From Pararhizobium qamdonense (lineage in GTDB: Bacteria; Pseudomonadota; Alphaproteobacteria; Rhizobiales; Rhizobiaceae), in assembly GCF_029277445.1 (NCBI RefSeq), contig NZ_CP119566.1, positions 2,544,001-2,608,000 of the forward strand: DNA of 64,000 nucleotides. The letters are read 5' to 3'. Both the position numbers and the translations under genes were made by a program. Each line of letters starts with the position of its first letter. Position 1 is the first letter of the stretch. Positions 17,671-26,791 of the stretch are shown in pieces. The notes below the pieces were generated by a model that searched no databases, was not told the origin of the DNA, and saw nothing but the letters and a program-made list of their open reading frames with translations.

Positions 17671-18744
17671 ATGACGTCAAAGCTAAGGGTTGCAGTTCTT
17701 TTTGGCGGCCGTTCCGCCGAACATGATGTGTCCGTTCTGTCGGCGCGTAATGTCTTCAAGGCGCTTGACCCTGAAAAATACGATGCCGTACCCATCCTAA
17801 TCGACCGCCAGGGCACATGGCTGCTGCAGGAATTGCAGGATGGCGCCTTGCCGGAGCTGCTGAATACGGTGAAGACGACCGCTTGCCTGTTGCCGGGTGG
17901 GCGTGGCCGCCTTCTGGCTATTCCCGAGGACGCAACGATCCGCGAATTGCCGCCGGTCGATATCGTGTTTCCCGTCTTGCACGGTCCGCACGGCGAGGAT
18001 GGCTCGGTGCAGGGGCTTGCCGAAACCGCGATGGTGCCATTTGCCGGCTGCGGCATCCTGGGTTCTGCCACCGCCATCGACAAGGATGTTGCCAAACGCC
18101 TGCTCAACGAAGCCGGATTGCCGGTGGCACGTTCGCTGACCTTCCATCAGGGGGACACTTCATCCTTCGACGATGCCGTGGCGGCGCTAGGAAAAACGGT
18201 GTTCGTCAAGCCGGCCCGGCAGGGGTCGTCGGTTGGCGTCAGCAAGGCGCGGACGGCAGGCGAGTTTGATGCCGCAGTCGCTGAAGGCTTCCGCCACGAC
18301 CGGAAAATCCTTGTCGAAGAATTCATCAACGGTCGGGAGATCGAGTGCAGCATTCTGGAAGAGGCAGACGGTACGCTGATCACCTCGCTTCCCGGAGAGA
18401 TCATACCCGCCGGCAGCCACGGCTTTTACAGCTATGATGCCAAATATATCGACCCGGACGGCGCCGTTCTCAGCATTCCCGCGCAACTGCCTGAAGAGGT
18501 CGCTGAAAACCTGCGCACCATGGCGCAAAAGGCGTTCCGGGCTCTCGGCTGTGACGGCATGGCGCGCATCGATTTTTTTGTGCGCCCTGACATGAGCGCC
18601 GTTATTAACGAGGTCAACACGATCCCCGGTTTTACCGATATCAGCATGTATGCCAAAGCGCTTGCGGCCAGCGGCATTGCCTATGCCGATATCATCGATC
18701 GGCTGATCGCGCATGGGCTCGCGCGCGCCGAGCGGCAGGGTTGA
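17671..18744 (+). CDS. ddl: D-alanine--D-alanine ligase
   Basis: 357 residues from the ATG at 17671. It forms the D-Ala-D-Ala dipeptide for peptidoglycan. ATP-grasp motifs are clear: VLFGGRSAEHDVS at the N-terminus, HGPHGEDGSVQGL, KPARQGSSVGVSK, EVNTIPGFTDISM. The long form resembles E. coli DdlA. A TTG at 17626 in the same frame has an excellent GGAGG six bases upstream and would add 15 residues; family length favours 17671, but the ribosome-binding site favours 17626, so the start is open. It stands outside a mur cluster, so a second ddl may exist elsewhere. Confidence 0.9.
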   Translation: MTSKLRVAVLFGGRSAEHDVSVLSARNVFKALDPEKYDAVPILIDRQGTWLLQELQDGALPELLNTVKTTACLLPGGRGRLLAIPEDATIRELPPVDIVFPVLHGPHGEDGSVQGLAETAMVPFAGCGILGSATAIDKDVAKRLLNEAGLPVARSLTFHQGDTSSFDDAVAALGKTVFVKPARQGSSVGVSKARTAGEFDAAVAEGFRHDRKILVEEFINGREIECSILEEADGTLITSLPGEIIPAGSHGFYSYDAKYIDPDGAVLSIPAQLPEEVAENLRTMAQKAFRALGCDGMARIDFFVRPDMSAVINEVNTIPGFTDISMYAKALAASGIAYADIIDRLIAHGLARAERQG

Positions 18745-18746
18745 CC

Positions 18747-18771
18747 GGACGGGGGCTGGAAGTCAGCCCCC
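18747..18771. terminator. GC-rich hairpin after ddl
   Basis: A perfect 9-bp stem (18747-18755 with 18763-18771, ACGGGGGCT) lies between the convergent ddl and psuG genes. It lacks a following T-run on either strand, so it is at best a weak intrinsic terminator. Confidence 0.4.
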
Positions 18772-18790
18772 GTGTTGTCGCGACGGTTCT

Positions 18791-19714
18791 TCAGACCAGC
18801 GCAACCGCAATCTCGGCGGCGAGCCGGGCATTGTTTTCGACCAGCGCGATATTGGTCTCCAGGCTTCGGCCATCGGTCAGGCCGAAAATGCTGTCGAGCA
18901 GGTAGGGCGTGACTTTCTTGCCGGAAATTTCGTCGCGCTCGGCATTGTCGAGCGCCCGGGTGATGTAGATTTCCATTTCGTCGCGCGGGATTTCGTTGGC
19001 CTGCGGGACCGGATTGGCAATCAGCATGCCGCCATCGACGCCCAGCAGATCGCGCATCCGCTGGAAATTGGCGATGGCCGCCGGGCTGTTGAGCATAAGC
19101 GGGCTCTTCAGGCCGCTGTCGCGCGACCAGAAGGCCGGGAAGATGTCGCTGTCATAGGTGACGACCGGGACGCCACGTGTTTCCAGCACTTCCAAAGTCT
19201 TGGGAATGTCGAGGATGGCCTTTGCGCCGGCGCAGACGACGATGACGCCGGTGCGTGCCAGTTCGTCGAGATCGGCGGAGATATCAAAGCTCTCCTCGGC
19301 CTTGCGGTGCACACCGCCGATACCGCCGGTGGCAAACACGCGGATACCGGCGCGGGAGGCGGCGATCATGGTCGCGGCAACCGTGGTGGCGCCGGTGCGG
19401 CGCTCGGCGATGGCAAAGGCGAGATCGGCACGCGACAGCTTCATGGCGCCTTGCGTTTGCGCCAGCGCTTCCAGCTGGGCATCTTCAAGACCGATATGCA
19501 GGACGCCGTCGATGACGGCGATGGTGGCCGGGACAGCACCTTCCTCGCGGATGATCGCCTCGACGCTACGCGCCATGTTGAGATTGCCGGGGAAGGGCAT
19601 GCCATGGGTGATGATGGTCGATTCCAGCGCGACGACTGCCGCGCCGCGGGCCTTGGCGGCCGCGACTTCGCTGGAATATTCCATCGGCAGAAGGGGGGAG
19701 AAGGGCTTGGTCAT
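18791..19714 (-). CDS. psuG: Pseudouridine-5'-phosphate glycosidase
   Basis: 307 residues. PsuG splits pseudouridine 5'-phosphate into uracil and ribose 5-phosphate. The family signatures are present: VALESTIITHGMPFPGN near the N-terminus, FATGGIGGVHR, VVCAGAKAILDIPKTLE, TPYLLDSIFGLT. The ATG at 19714 has AAGGA six bases upstream. It lies 31 bases downstream of the PfkB kinase gene, forming a two-gene pseudouridine salvage operon. Confidence 0.92.
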   Translation of the reverse strand: MTKPFSPLLPMEYSSEVAAAKARGAAVVALESTIITHGMPFPGNLNMARSVEAIIREEGAVPATIAVIDGVLHIGLEDAQLEALAQTQGAMKLSRADLAFAIAERRTGATTVAATMIAASRAGIRVFATGGIGGVHRKAEESFDISADLDELARTGVIVVCAGAKAILDIPKTLEVLETRGVPVVTYDSDIFPAFWSRDSGLKSPLMLNSPAAIANFQRMRDLLGVDGGMLIANPVPQANEIPRDEMEIYITRALDNAERDEISGKKVTPYLLDSIFGLTDGRSLETNIALVENNARLAAEIAVALV

Positions 19715-19745
19715 CGCGGATCCTTTTTGGCTTTTTAAGGCGCGT

Positions 19746-20693
19746 TCATGACAGGATTTCGGCTGGTGGCACAAGTCGAATTGCTTCGTCGAGCGCGGCC
19801 CGCGACATTTTTTCCGAGACGGCGAGCGGTGAACGCACGGTGATCCCGGCAGCCGCGACGCCGGAGCGGAGGCAGAGATCAAGCGATTCGCCCGCCACAA
19901 ACGCCGCCAGAAACCCCGCCGCAAGCGAATCGCCTGCACCGGTGACGTCGCTGAGGGCATCCAGTTGCGGCGGCGCCACCGTGACGATTTTACCGTTGTG
20001 AAAGGCAATCGCCGGCTGGCCGCCACGGGTGATGACGCCGCCGGAAAGGCCCACATCCTGTAAAAGGGCAGGCCATTCAACAGCGTCCGCGCTGTCGCGG
20101 CCCGTCAATGCGCGCGCTTCCGCTTCGTTCATGAACAGAAAGGTGAGGCCGGAGAGGCTTTTCACCAGCCGTCCGACTTTTGCCGGCGAAATGGCGATGG
20201 CCGCGACCGGTTTTGATTCGTCGGCAGCGCGGCTGACCAGCGCCGCCAGCGTCTCTTCCGGCAAGTTGGCGTCCGTGACGATCAGGTCGCTTGCGGAAAT
20301 GATCTCGCGCATGGCCCTTTGTTGCAATCGTCTTGGGGAAAACAGCCGGTAAAGCTCCATATCGGCGAGCGCGATGACCAGATTGCCGTCGTTTTCCAGA
20401 ATGGCCGTGTAGCTCGGCGTCTTGCGATCAAGGAAAATGAAGGGGCAATCGATCACGCCGGCCTCGATCGCGGCAAGTGCGACCGTTTCGCCTGCGGCAT
20501 CGCCGCCGCGCGGGCTGATCATGCGAACGTTGAGGCTAAGCCGCGCCAGGTTGCGGGCTGCATTAAACCCGCCGCCGCCGGCCTCTTCGAACCAGCTGCC
20601 GGGATTGCTCGATCCGGGAACGGTGGTGCCGAAGATTCTGGCCCGGCGGTCGATATGCGCGCCGCCGAAAATGGAAACCTGTCTGCCTGTCAT
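19746..20693 (-). CDS. psuK: PfkB-family carbohydrate kinase, probable pseudouridine kinase
   Basis: 315 residues from the ATG at 20693 (AGGA six bases upstream). PfkB motifs: GGAHID near residue 9, EEAGGGGFNAARNLARL, and DVTGAGDSLAAGFL with the catalytic aspartate. Its position directly upstream of psuG indicates that it phosphorylates pseudouridine to the substrate of PsuG. Substrate is inferred from context; the family alone would allow ribokinase or adenosine kinase. It is divergent from recA. Confidence 0.85.
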   Translation of the reverse strand: MTGRQVSIFGGAHIDRRARIFGTTVPGSSNPGSWFEEAGGGGFNAARNLARLSLNVRMISPRGGDAAGETVALAAIEAGVIDCPFIFLDRKTPSYTAILENDGNLVIALADMELYRLFSPRRLQQRAMREIISASDLIVTDANLPEETLAALVSRAADESKPVAAIAISPAKVGRLVKSLSGLTFLFMNEAEARALTGRDSADAVEWPALLQDVGLSGGVITRGGQPAIAFHNGKIVTVAPPQLDALSDVTGAGDSLAAGFLAAFVAGESLDLCLRSGVAAAGITVRSPLAVSEKMSRAALDEAIRLVPPAEILS

Positions 20694-20798
20694 GCGTTTT
20701 CCTGTGTGCCGGTCCATGTGCCAGTCGAGGGCGATTCGCACCGCCCTGATGCTGATATGCTTTTTGTTTCAGTCATTTCCACCATCACAAAAACCGTG

Positions 20799-20813
20799 GA
20801 ACAAGAAAGGAAC
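20799..20813 (+). promoter_or_regulatory. LexA (SOS) box upstream of recA
   Basis: GAAC at 20799-20802 and GAAC at 20810-20813 are separated by exactly seven bases. This is the direct-repeat LexA operator of alphaproteobacteria. It lies between psuK and recA, about 130 bases before the recA start. Confidence 0.75.
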
Positions 20814-20854
20814 ACGCCTCCGTTTCTGTTGATGATTCAAGTCGATAGATAGGT

Positions 20855-20883
20855 CTTGCGAAATGAGAACAAAAAGTGTACAT
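20855..20883 (+). promoter_or_regulatory. Probable recA promoter overlapping a second LexA-like box
   Basis: CTTGCG (20855-20860) and GTACAT (20878-20883) are 17 bases apart. Between and over them lies GAAC (20867-20870)-N7-GTAC (20878-20881), one mismatch from the LexA box. A repressor bound here would cover the -10 element. Confidence 0.5.
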
Positions 20884-20940
20884 AGCTTTCAACGGCAGCT
20901 TCATTGCCTCGGCAGGCTCCATAACCTAAAGGTGGATCAC

Positions 20941-22032
20941 ATGGCACAAAACTCTTTGCGGCTTGTAGAGGACAAATCGGTGGATAAAAGCAAGGCACTT
21001 GAAGCGGCACTCTCCCAGATCGAACGCTCGTTCGGCAAGGGATCGATCATGAAGCTCGGTGGAAAAGACAGCATTGTCGAAATCGAAACCGTTTCGACGG
21101 GATCGCTCAGCCTCGATATCGCGCTGGGAATCGGTGGATTGCCCAAGGGGCGCGTGATCGAAATCTATGGACCGGAAAGCTCCGGCAAGACGACGCTGGC
21201 GTTGCAGACCATTGCCGAAGCCCAGAAGAAGGGTGGCATCTGCGCCTTCGTCGATGCGGAACATGCGCTGGATCCGGTCTATGCCCGCAAGCTCGGCGTC
21301 GATCTTGAAAATCTCCTGATCTCGCAGCCGGACACCGGCGAGCAGGCTCTGGAAATCACCGATACGCTGGTGCGCTCCGGCGCCATCGACGTTCTCGTCA
21401 TCGATTCGGTCGCAGCCCTGGTGCCACGCGCTGAAATCGAGGGCGAAATGGGCGACAGCCTTCCCGGCCTCCAGGCCCGCCTGATGAGCCAGGCGCTGCG
21501 CAAGCTGACCGCGTCGATCTCCAAGTCGAACTGCATGGTCATCTTCATCAACCAGATCCGCATGAAGATCGGCGTCATGTTCGGTTCGCCGGAAACGACG
21601 ACAGGCGGCAACGCCCTGAAATTCTACGCCTCCGTCCGCCTCGACATCCGCCGCATCGGTGCCGTCAAGGAACGCGAAGAGGTCATTGGCAACCAGACGC
21701 GCGTCAAGGTCGTCAAGAACAAGATGGCACCGCCCTTCAAGCAGGTCGAGTTCGACATCATGTATGGCGAGGGCGTCTCCAAGACCGGCGAACTGGTCGA
21801 TCTCGGCGTCAAGGCCGGGATTGTCGAGAAGTCGGGCGCCTGGTTCTCCTATAACAGCCAGCGCCTTGGCCAGGGCCGCGAGAATGCCAAGTCATTCCTG
21901 CGCGATAATCCCGATACGGCCAAGGAAATCGAACTGTCGCTGCGCCAGAATGCCGGCCTGATTGCTGAAAAGTTCCTGGAAAACGGCGGCCCGGAAGCCC
22001 AGGATGACGAAGACGATGCCGCTTTGGCGTAA
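20941..22032 (+). CDS. recA: Recombinase A
   Basis: 363 residues from the ATG at 20941. RecA forms the strand-exchange filament on single-stranded DNA and triggers LexA self-cleavage. Walker A GPESSGKT is at residues 77-84; other signatures are [35 protein letters not shown] and [27 protein letters not shown] (split here for reference). The acidic C-terminal tail (DDEDDAALA) is typical. SOS control is indicated by the LexA boxes upstream, and a strong terminator follows. Confidence 0.98.
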   Translation: MAQNSLRLVEDKSVDKSKALEAALSQIERSFGKGSIMKLGGKDSIVEIETVSTGSLSLDIALGIGGLPKGRVIEIYGPESSGKTTLALQTIAEAQKKGGICAFVDAEHALDPVYARKLGVDLENLLISQPDTGEQALEITDTLVRSGAIDVLVIDSVAALVPRAEIEGEMGDSLPGLQARLMSQALRKLTASISKSNCMVIFINQIRMKIGVMFGSPETTTGGNALKFYASVRLDIRRIGAVKEREEVIGNQTRVKVVKNKMAPPFKQVEFDIMYGEGVSKTGELVDLGVKAGIVEKSGAWFSYNSQRLGQGRENAKSFLRDNPDTAKEIELSLRQNAGLIAEKFLENGGPEAQDDEDDAALA

Positions 22033-22060
22033 GATCCTCTGATTTTCGACCTGATGTCTG

Positions 22061-22095
22061 CCGGCCGCTCCCACCAGAGCGGCCGGTTTTCTTTT
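22061..22095 (+). terminator. Intrinsic terminator of recA
   Basis: A perfect 9-bp GC-rich stem (22061-22069 with 22078-22086, CCGGCCGCT) with an 8-base loop is followed by TTTTCTTTT. Confidence 0.88.
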
Positions 22096-22257
22096 GCCGT
22101 CTGGACAGGGATTGGCCCGGACGATAAAAGCCTGTGTTCCAATGGGGCGGCGAAGGATCGGCGGATGTCCGGTGGTCCGCGATTTTCAAAAGTTTTCCGG
22201 TTCGCGGTTTAGCCAAGCAGGCTGCGGACGGTCCGATGCAAGAGATAAGGGCGCAAT

Positions 22258-24921
22258 ATGAGCGGCGTGAATGAAATCCGGTCGACGTTCCTCGACTACT
22301 TCAAGAAGAACGGCCATGAGGTTGTGTCGTCGAGCCCGCTGGTTCCGCGCAACGACCCGACCCTGATGTTCACCAATGCCGGCATGGTGCAGTTCAAGAA
22401 TGTTTTTACAGGCCTTGAGCAGCGGCCTTATTCGACGGCTGCGACCGCGCAGAAATGTGTGCGCGCCGGCGGCAAGCACAATGACCTCGATAATGTCGGT
22501 TACACCGCGCGCCATCATACCTTCTTCGAAATGCTCGGCAATTTCTCCTTTGGCGACTATTTCAAGGAGCGGGCGATCGAGCTTGCCTGGAACCTGATCA
22601 CCAAGGATTTCGGCATCGATGCCAAGCGCCTGCTGGTCACCGTCTATCACACCGATGACGAGGCCTTTGGCCTGTGGAAGAAGATCGCCGGCCTGTCTGA
22701 CGACCGGATCATCCGCATCCCGACCTCTGACAATTTCTGGGCGATGGGCGATACCGGCCCGTGCGGTCCTTGCTCGGAAATCTTCTACGATCACGGCGAT
22801 CACATCTGGGGCGGACCTCCCGGCTCCAAGGACGAAGACGGTGACCGGTTCATCGAGATCTGGAACCTCGTCTTCATGCAGTATGAGCAGATCACCAAGG
22901 AAGAACGCGTCGACCTGCCGCGTCCTTCGATCGATACCGGCATGGGCCTCGAGCGCGTCGCGGCTCTGCTGCAGGGCAAGCATGACAATTATGATATCGA
23001 CCTGTTTCGCGCCCTAATCGCAGCCTCGGAAGAGGCAACCGGCGTCAAGGCCGAAGGCGACCGCCGCGCCAGCCACCGCGTCATTGCCGACCATCTGCGC
23101 GCATCCGCCTTTCTAATCGCTGATGGCGTCCTGCCGTCGAACGAAGGCCGCGGCTATGTGCTGCGCCGCATCATGCGCCGTGCCATGCGCCACGCGCAGC
23201 TGCTCGGCGCTCGCGATCCGCTGATGTGGCGGCTGTTGCCGGCCCTGATTGGCCAGATGGGCCGCGCCTATCCGGAACTCATCCGGGCGGAATCGCTGAT
23301 TTCGGAAACCCTGAAGCTGGAAGAAACCCGTTTCCGCAAGACGCTGGAACGTGGCCTCGGCCTCCTGTCGGACGCAACGACCGATCTCGTCGAGGGCGAT
23401 CAGCTGAACGGCGACACCGCGTTCAAGCTCTATGATACGTTTGGTTTTCCGCTCGACCTAACGCAGGACGCGTTGCGTGCCCGCGGCATCGGCGTCGATA
23501 CCGACGCGTTTTCGGCCGCCATGCAGCGCCAGAAGGCGGAAGCCCGCGCGTCCTGGTCCGGTTCCGGCGACAAGGCGACGGAAACCATCTGGTACGAGCT
23601 CAAGGACAAGCTCGGTGCCACCGAATTCCTCGGCTACGACACGGAGACCGCCGAAGGCGTCGTGCAGGCGATCGTGCGCGACGGCAAGGCGCTGGAAAGC
23701 GCATCGAAGGGCGAGACCGTGCAGCTGGTGCTGAACCAGACGCCGTTTTACGGCGAATCCGGCGGCCAGATGGGCGATACCGGCGTCATCTCCACCGATC
23801 ATGCCAAGCTGACGGTGACCGACGTGCAAAAGCGCGGCGAGGGGTTGTTCGTGCATTCCTGCATCGTTGACGATGGCACGGTCAAGCTCGGCGATACGGC
23901 CGCACTCACCGTCGATCACGCCCGCCGCTCGCGCCTGCGCGCCAACCATTCCGCCACCCATCTGCTGCATGAGGCGCTGCGTGAGGTGCTCGGAACCCAT
24001 GTGGCCCAGAAGGGTTCGCTGGTTGCGCCCGAGCGCCTGCGGTTCGACGTGTCGCATCCCAAGCCCATGTCGGCTGAGGAGTTGAAGATCGTCGAGGACA
24101 TGGCCAATGAGATCATCGTTCAGAACAGCCCGGTGACGACGCGGCTGATGAGCGTCGATGACGCGATTGCCGAGGGCGCGATGGCGCTGTTCGGCGAGAA
24201 ATATGGCGATGAGGTGCGCGTCGTGTCGATGGGGCAGGGCATCCATGGCGCCAAGGCCAACCGGCCCTATTCGGTCGAGCTGTGCGGCGGCACCCATGTC
24301 GGCGCAACCGGCGAGATCGGCCTCGTGCGCATTGTCGGCGAAAGTGCCGTTGGTGCCGGCGTCCGCCGTTTGGAAGCGCTGACCGGCGTTTCGGCGCTTG
24401 CCTATCTCAACGAGCAGGACGAGCGGGTCAAGACGCTGGCCACGACCTTGAAGGTTCAGCCGGCCGAGGTTTTGACCCGTGTCGAGGCGCTTGTGGACGA
24501 GCGCCGCAAGCTGGAGCGCGAGTTGAATGAGGCCAAGAAAAAGCTGGCGCTCGGTGGCGGCGATGCCGGTGGTGCGGCCGATCAGGTCCAGGAAATCGGC
24601 GGCGTGAAATTCCTCGGCAAGGTGGTCACCGGCGTCGAGCCGAAGGACTTGAAGAGTTTGGCTGATGACGGCAAGACCAGCCTCGGCTCCGGCGTCGTCA
24701 CCTTCGTCGGCGTTTCCGAAGACGGCAAGGCGAGCGCCGTGGTTGCGGTGACCGACGACCTGACCGCGCGGTTCAGCGCTGTCGATCTGGTGCGCATTGC
24801 GTCAGCCGCTCTCGGCGGCAAGGGCGGCGGCGGCCGTGCCGACATGGCGCAGGCCGGCGGTCCGGATGGCGCAAAGGCCGCGCAAGCCATCGAAGCCGTC
24901 GGTGCAGCACTGGCCGGTTGA
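22258..24921 (+). CDS. alaS: Alanyl-tRNA synthetase
   Basis: 887 residues, normal length. It charges tRNA-Ala. The class II catalytic core is at the N-terminus ([44 protein letters not shown]). The editing domain carries the zinc motif pair [11 protein letters not shown] and [13 protein letters not shown]. The C-terminal coiled coil ([15 protein letters not shown]) and a Gly-rich C-Ala domain with [23 protein letters not shown] complete it. It is transcribed after recA, with its own leader following the recA terminator. Confidence 0.98.
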   Translation: MSGVNEIRSTFLDYFKKNGHEVVSSSPLVPRNDPTLMFTNAGMVQFKNVFTGLEQRPYSTAATAQKCVRAGGKHNDLDNVGYTARHHTFFEMLGNFSFGDYFKERAIELAWNLITKDFGIDAKRLLVTVYHTDDEAFGLWKKIAGLSDDRIIRIPTSDNFWAMGDTGPCGPCSEIFYDHGDHIWGGPPGSKDEDGDRFIEIWNLVFMQYEQITKEERVDLPRPSIDTGMGLERVAALLQGKHDNYDIDLFRALIAASEEATGVKAEGDRRASHRVIADHLRASAFLIADGVLPSNEGRGYVLRRIMRRAMRHAQLLGARDPLMWRLLPALIGQMGRAYPELIRAESLISETLKLEETRFRKTLERGLGLLSDATTDLVEGDQLNGDTAFKLYDTFGFPLDLTQDALRARGIGVDTDAFSAAMQRQKAEARASWSGSGDKATETIWYELKDKLGATEFLGYDTETAEGVVQAIVRDGKALESASKGETVQLVLNQTPFYGESGGQMGDTGVISTDHAKLTVTDVQKRGEGLFVHSCIVDDGTVKLGDTAALTVDHARRSRLRANHSATHLLHEALREVLGTHVAQKGSLVAPERLRFDVSHPKPMSAEELKIVEDMANEIIVQNSPVTTRLMSVDDAIAEGAMALFGEKYGDEVRVVSMGQGIHGAKANRPYSVELCGGTHVGATGEIGLVRIVGESAVGAGVRRLEALTGVSALAYLNEQDERVKTLATTLKVQPAEVLTRVEALVDERRKLERELNEAKKKLALGGGDAGGAADQVQEIGGVKFLGKVVTGVEPKDLKSLADDGKTSLGSGVVTFVGVSEDGKASAVVAVTDDLTARFSAVDLVRIASAALGGKGGGGRADMAQAGGPDGAKAAQAIEAVGAALAG

Positions 24922-24950
24922 TTCCGGCTGGCATCGCAATGTGATCTTTG

Positions 24951-24979
24951 AAAACCGGGCTGAAATGTCCGGTTTTTTT
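24951..24979 (+). terminator. Intrinsic terminator of alaS
   Basis: An 8-bp perfect stem (AAAACCGG 24951-24958 with CCGGTTTT 24969-24976) with a 10-base loop is followed by a run of seven T. Confidence 0.88.
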
Positions 24980-25086
24980 GTGTTCGATAGCTTTTTCCCG
25001 TGTTGAAATCGGCGCGGCCAAGTCCGCAGGATTTGTCAAATCCGGATGTGGTTCTGTCTGGTTGTTCGGATTGCGAGAGGTACGGC

Positions 25087-25938
25087 ATGAAGGAGGCAAG
25101 CATCTGGGCCGCGTATGAGCAGCGTCTGCAGCGCGTATCGGCCTATATCTACGATCATCTGGATGAAGAGCTCGATCTTGACCGGCTTGCGGACATTGCC
25201 TGTCTGTCGCCGCATCACTGGCACCGGATTTACCGGGCCGTGCACGGCGAGACGCTGGCGGCGACCGTCAAGCGGTTGCGGCTGCACCGGGCGGCGGGTG
25301 ATCTGGTGCGCACCACTCTTTCTGTCGATGTAATCGCAAGGCGGGCCGGTTATCCCAATCTCCAATCCTTTACCAGGATTTTCAAATCGGTGTTCGGCAT
25401 GCCGCCGGCCCGTTACCGGAGAGAGGGGAGCCATACGGTCTTTCAATCGCCAAATGGCAAAGGATTTGACGCCATGTATTCTGTTACGACGAAAACGATT
25501 GCCCCGCGCGCGCTGGCCGGGGTCAGCCATACCGGCTCCTATATGGGCATAGGCCTGGCTTTCGAAACGCTTGGCGGCACGCTGCAGGCGCGCGGGCTCT
25601 ATAGGCCAGAGATGAGGATGGTCGGCCTCTATCTGGATGATCCGGATCTGGTGCCGGAGGACAAGCTGCGGTCGTTCGCCTGTGTGACGGAGGGCCAGCA
25701 TGTGTCGGCAGACGCGCCGCTGGTCCATCAGCATCTGGATGGCGGAGAATATGCGGTCCTGCGTCACAAGGGGCCTTACGCCGATATGCACAAAGCCTAT
25801 CAATGGCTCTATGGCGAATGGCTGCCGAAGTCGGGCCGGGACGTGCGCGATAGCGTGATGTTCGAGGAATATATCAATAACCCGCGCGAGGCCGCGCCGA
25901 CAGAGCTGTTGACGGACATTTATCTGCCGTTGAAATAG
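25087..25938 (+). CDS. AraC-family regulator with GyrI-like effector domain
   Basis: 283 residues from the ATG at 25087 (GAGAGG six bases upstream). An N-terminal AraC/XylS double helix-turn-helix spans about residues 10-110 (LDLDRLADIACLSPHHWHRI; VIARRAGYPNLQSFTRIFKSVFGMPPARYR). A GyrI/SbmC-like domain of about 150 residues follows, the same order as in E. coli Rob, where this domain binds hydrophobic small molecules. It is probably a ligand-responsive activator of transport or detoxification genes. No target is obvious next to it. Confidence 0.88.
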   Translation: MKEASIWAAYEQRLQRVSAYIYDHLDEELDLDRLADIACLSPHHWHRIYRAVHGETLAATVKRLRLHRAAGDLVRTTLSVDVIARRAGYPNLQSFTRIFKSVFGMPPARYRREGSHTVFQSPNGKGFDAMYSVTTKTIAPRALAGVSHTGSYMGIGLAFETLGGTLQARGLYRPEMRMVGLYLDDPDLVPEDKLRSFACVTEGQHVSADAPLVHQHLDGGEYAVLRHKGPYADMHKAYQWLYGEWLPKSGRDVRDSVMFEEYINNPREAAPTELLTDIYLPLK

Positions 25939-26029
25939 CGGCTGAACGGACCCCGCAGTGCAATCGCGACGCCGGGTTCGTTGTTGTTATGAGCTGGCTA
26001 AGGAAGTTTTAACGGACGCGGCGCCGAGA

Positions 26030-26791
26030 CTAGTTTTCCAGCACGCCCCAATACACCAGCCCCTCCAACACACCATCGGCGATCAGGCCTTGAGCGCCGT
26101 AGATGTCCGGCCGGTCCTCGGCAATCGCCTTCAATTCGGGAAGAGCATTGGCAACAACAATGCCGCGCACGCCCGGCAGTTCGAACATGCTGCGATCATT
26201 GTTGGTATCGCCAGCCACCACGACATCGTCATGGGACAGGCCGAGCTGGCGGCAGAGCCATGTCAGGGCTGCCCCCTTGTCGACACCGTCTGGGAGGATG
26301 TCGAGATCGCGGTTGCTGGAATAGACAAGGCGTGCGGCAATACCCGCGCTTGCCAGCCGTTCCTCTATCCCGGCCAGGGTGACCGTGTCGGCATCGCGCA
26401 GATACCAGCTGGATTTCTGCGCATGCTGGTAGACGTCCGGTTGGACGGCGAGGCCGGGAATGCCGGCCAGGGCCTTGGCAATTCTACTGCGGTCGAAACC
26501 GGCGCCGATGGAGCTGGAATAGGCGGCGCCGTGGGAGGGTTCTTTTTCATTGTCGAGCATGGTGCCGACGCCGCCGATATAGATATCTGGTCTCGGGAGA
26601 GCCGTGGTCGCGATAAAGGCCTTCTGGTCCTCGATCAGGCGGCCGCTGTTGAGGACCAGAAGTGGGCGTACGTCCGGGCGTAGGCTTTGCCAAGCCGCGC
26701 TAAACCGCGCCTCCGCGTCTCTGTGTCCTGCCAGCGTGCCATCGATATCGCTGCAGAACAGCCGGACGCGCCTCAATCTCCGTCCGTCCAT
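26030..26791 (-). CDS. mfppA: HAD-family sugar phosphatase, probable mannosylfructose-phosphate phosphatase
   Basis: 253 residues from the ATG at 26791 (an ATG at 26803 is also possible). HAD motif I is FCSDIDGTL; LVLNSGRLI is motif II; DKGAALTWL and VVAGDTNNDRSMF are motifs III/IV. This is the sucrose-phosphate-phosphatase-like HAD-IIB class. The start lies inside the end of the adjacent mannosylfructose-phosphate synthase-like gene, so the two are translationally coupled. In Agrobacterium the homologous pair makes mannosylfructose, an osmolyte; MfppA removes the phosphate. A sucrose-phosphate phosphatase role is the alternative. Confidence 0.82.
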   Translation of the reverse strand: MDGRRLRRVRLFCSDIDGTLAGHRDAEARFSAAWQSLRPDVRPLLVLNSGRLIEDQKAFIATTALPRPDIYIGGVGTMLDNEKEPSHGAAYSSSIGAGFDRSRIAKALAGIPGLAVQPDVYQHAQKSSWYLRDADTVTLAGIEERLASAGIAARLVYSSNRDLDILPDGVDKGAALTWLCRQLGLSHDDVVVAGDTNNDRSMFELPGVRGIVVANALPELKAIAEDRPDIYGAQGLIADGVLEGLVYWGVLEN

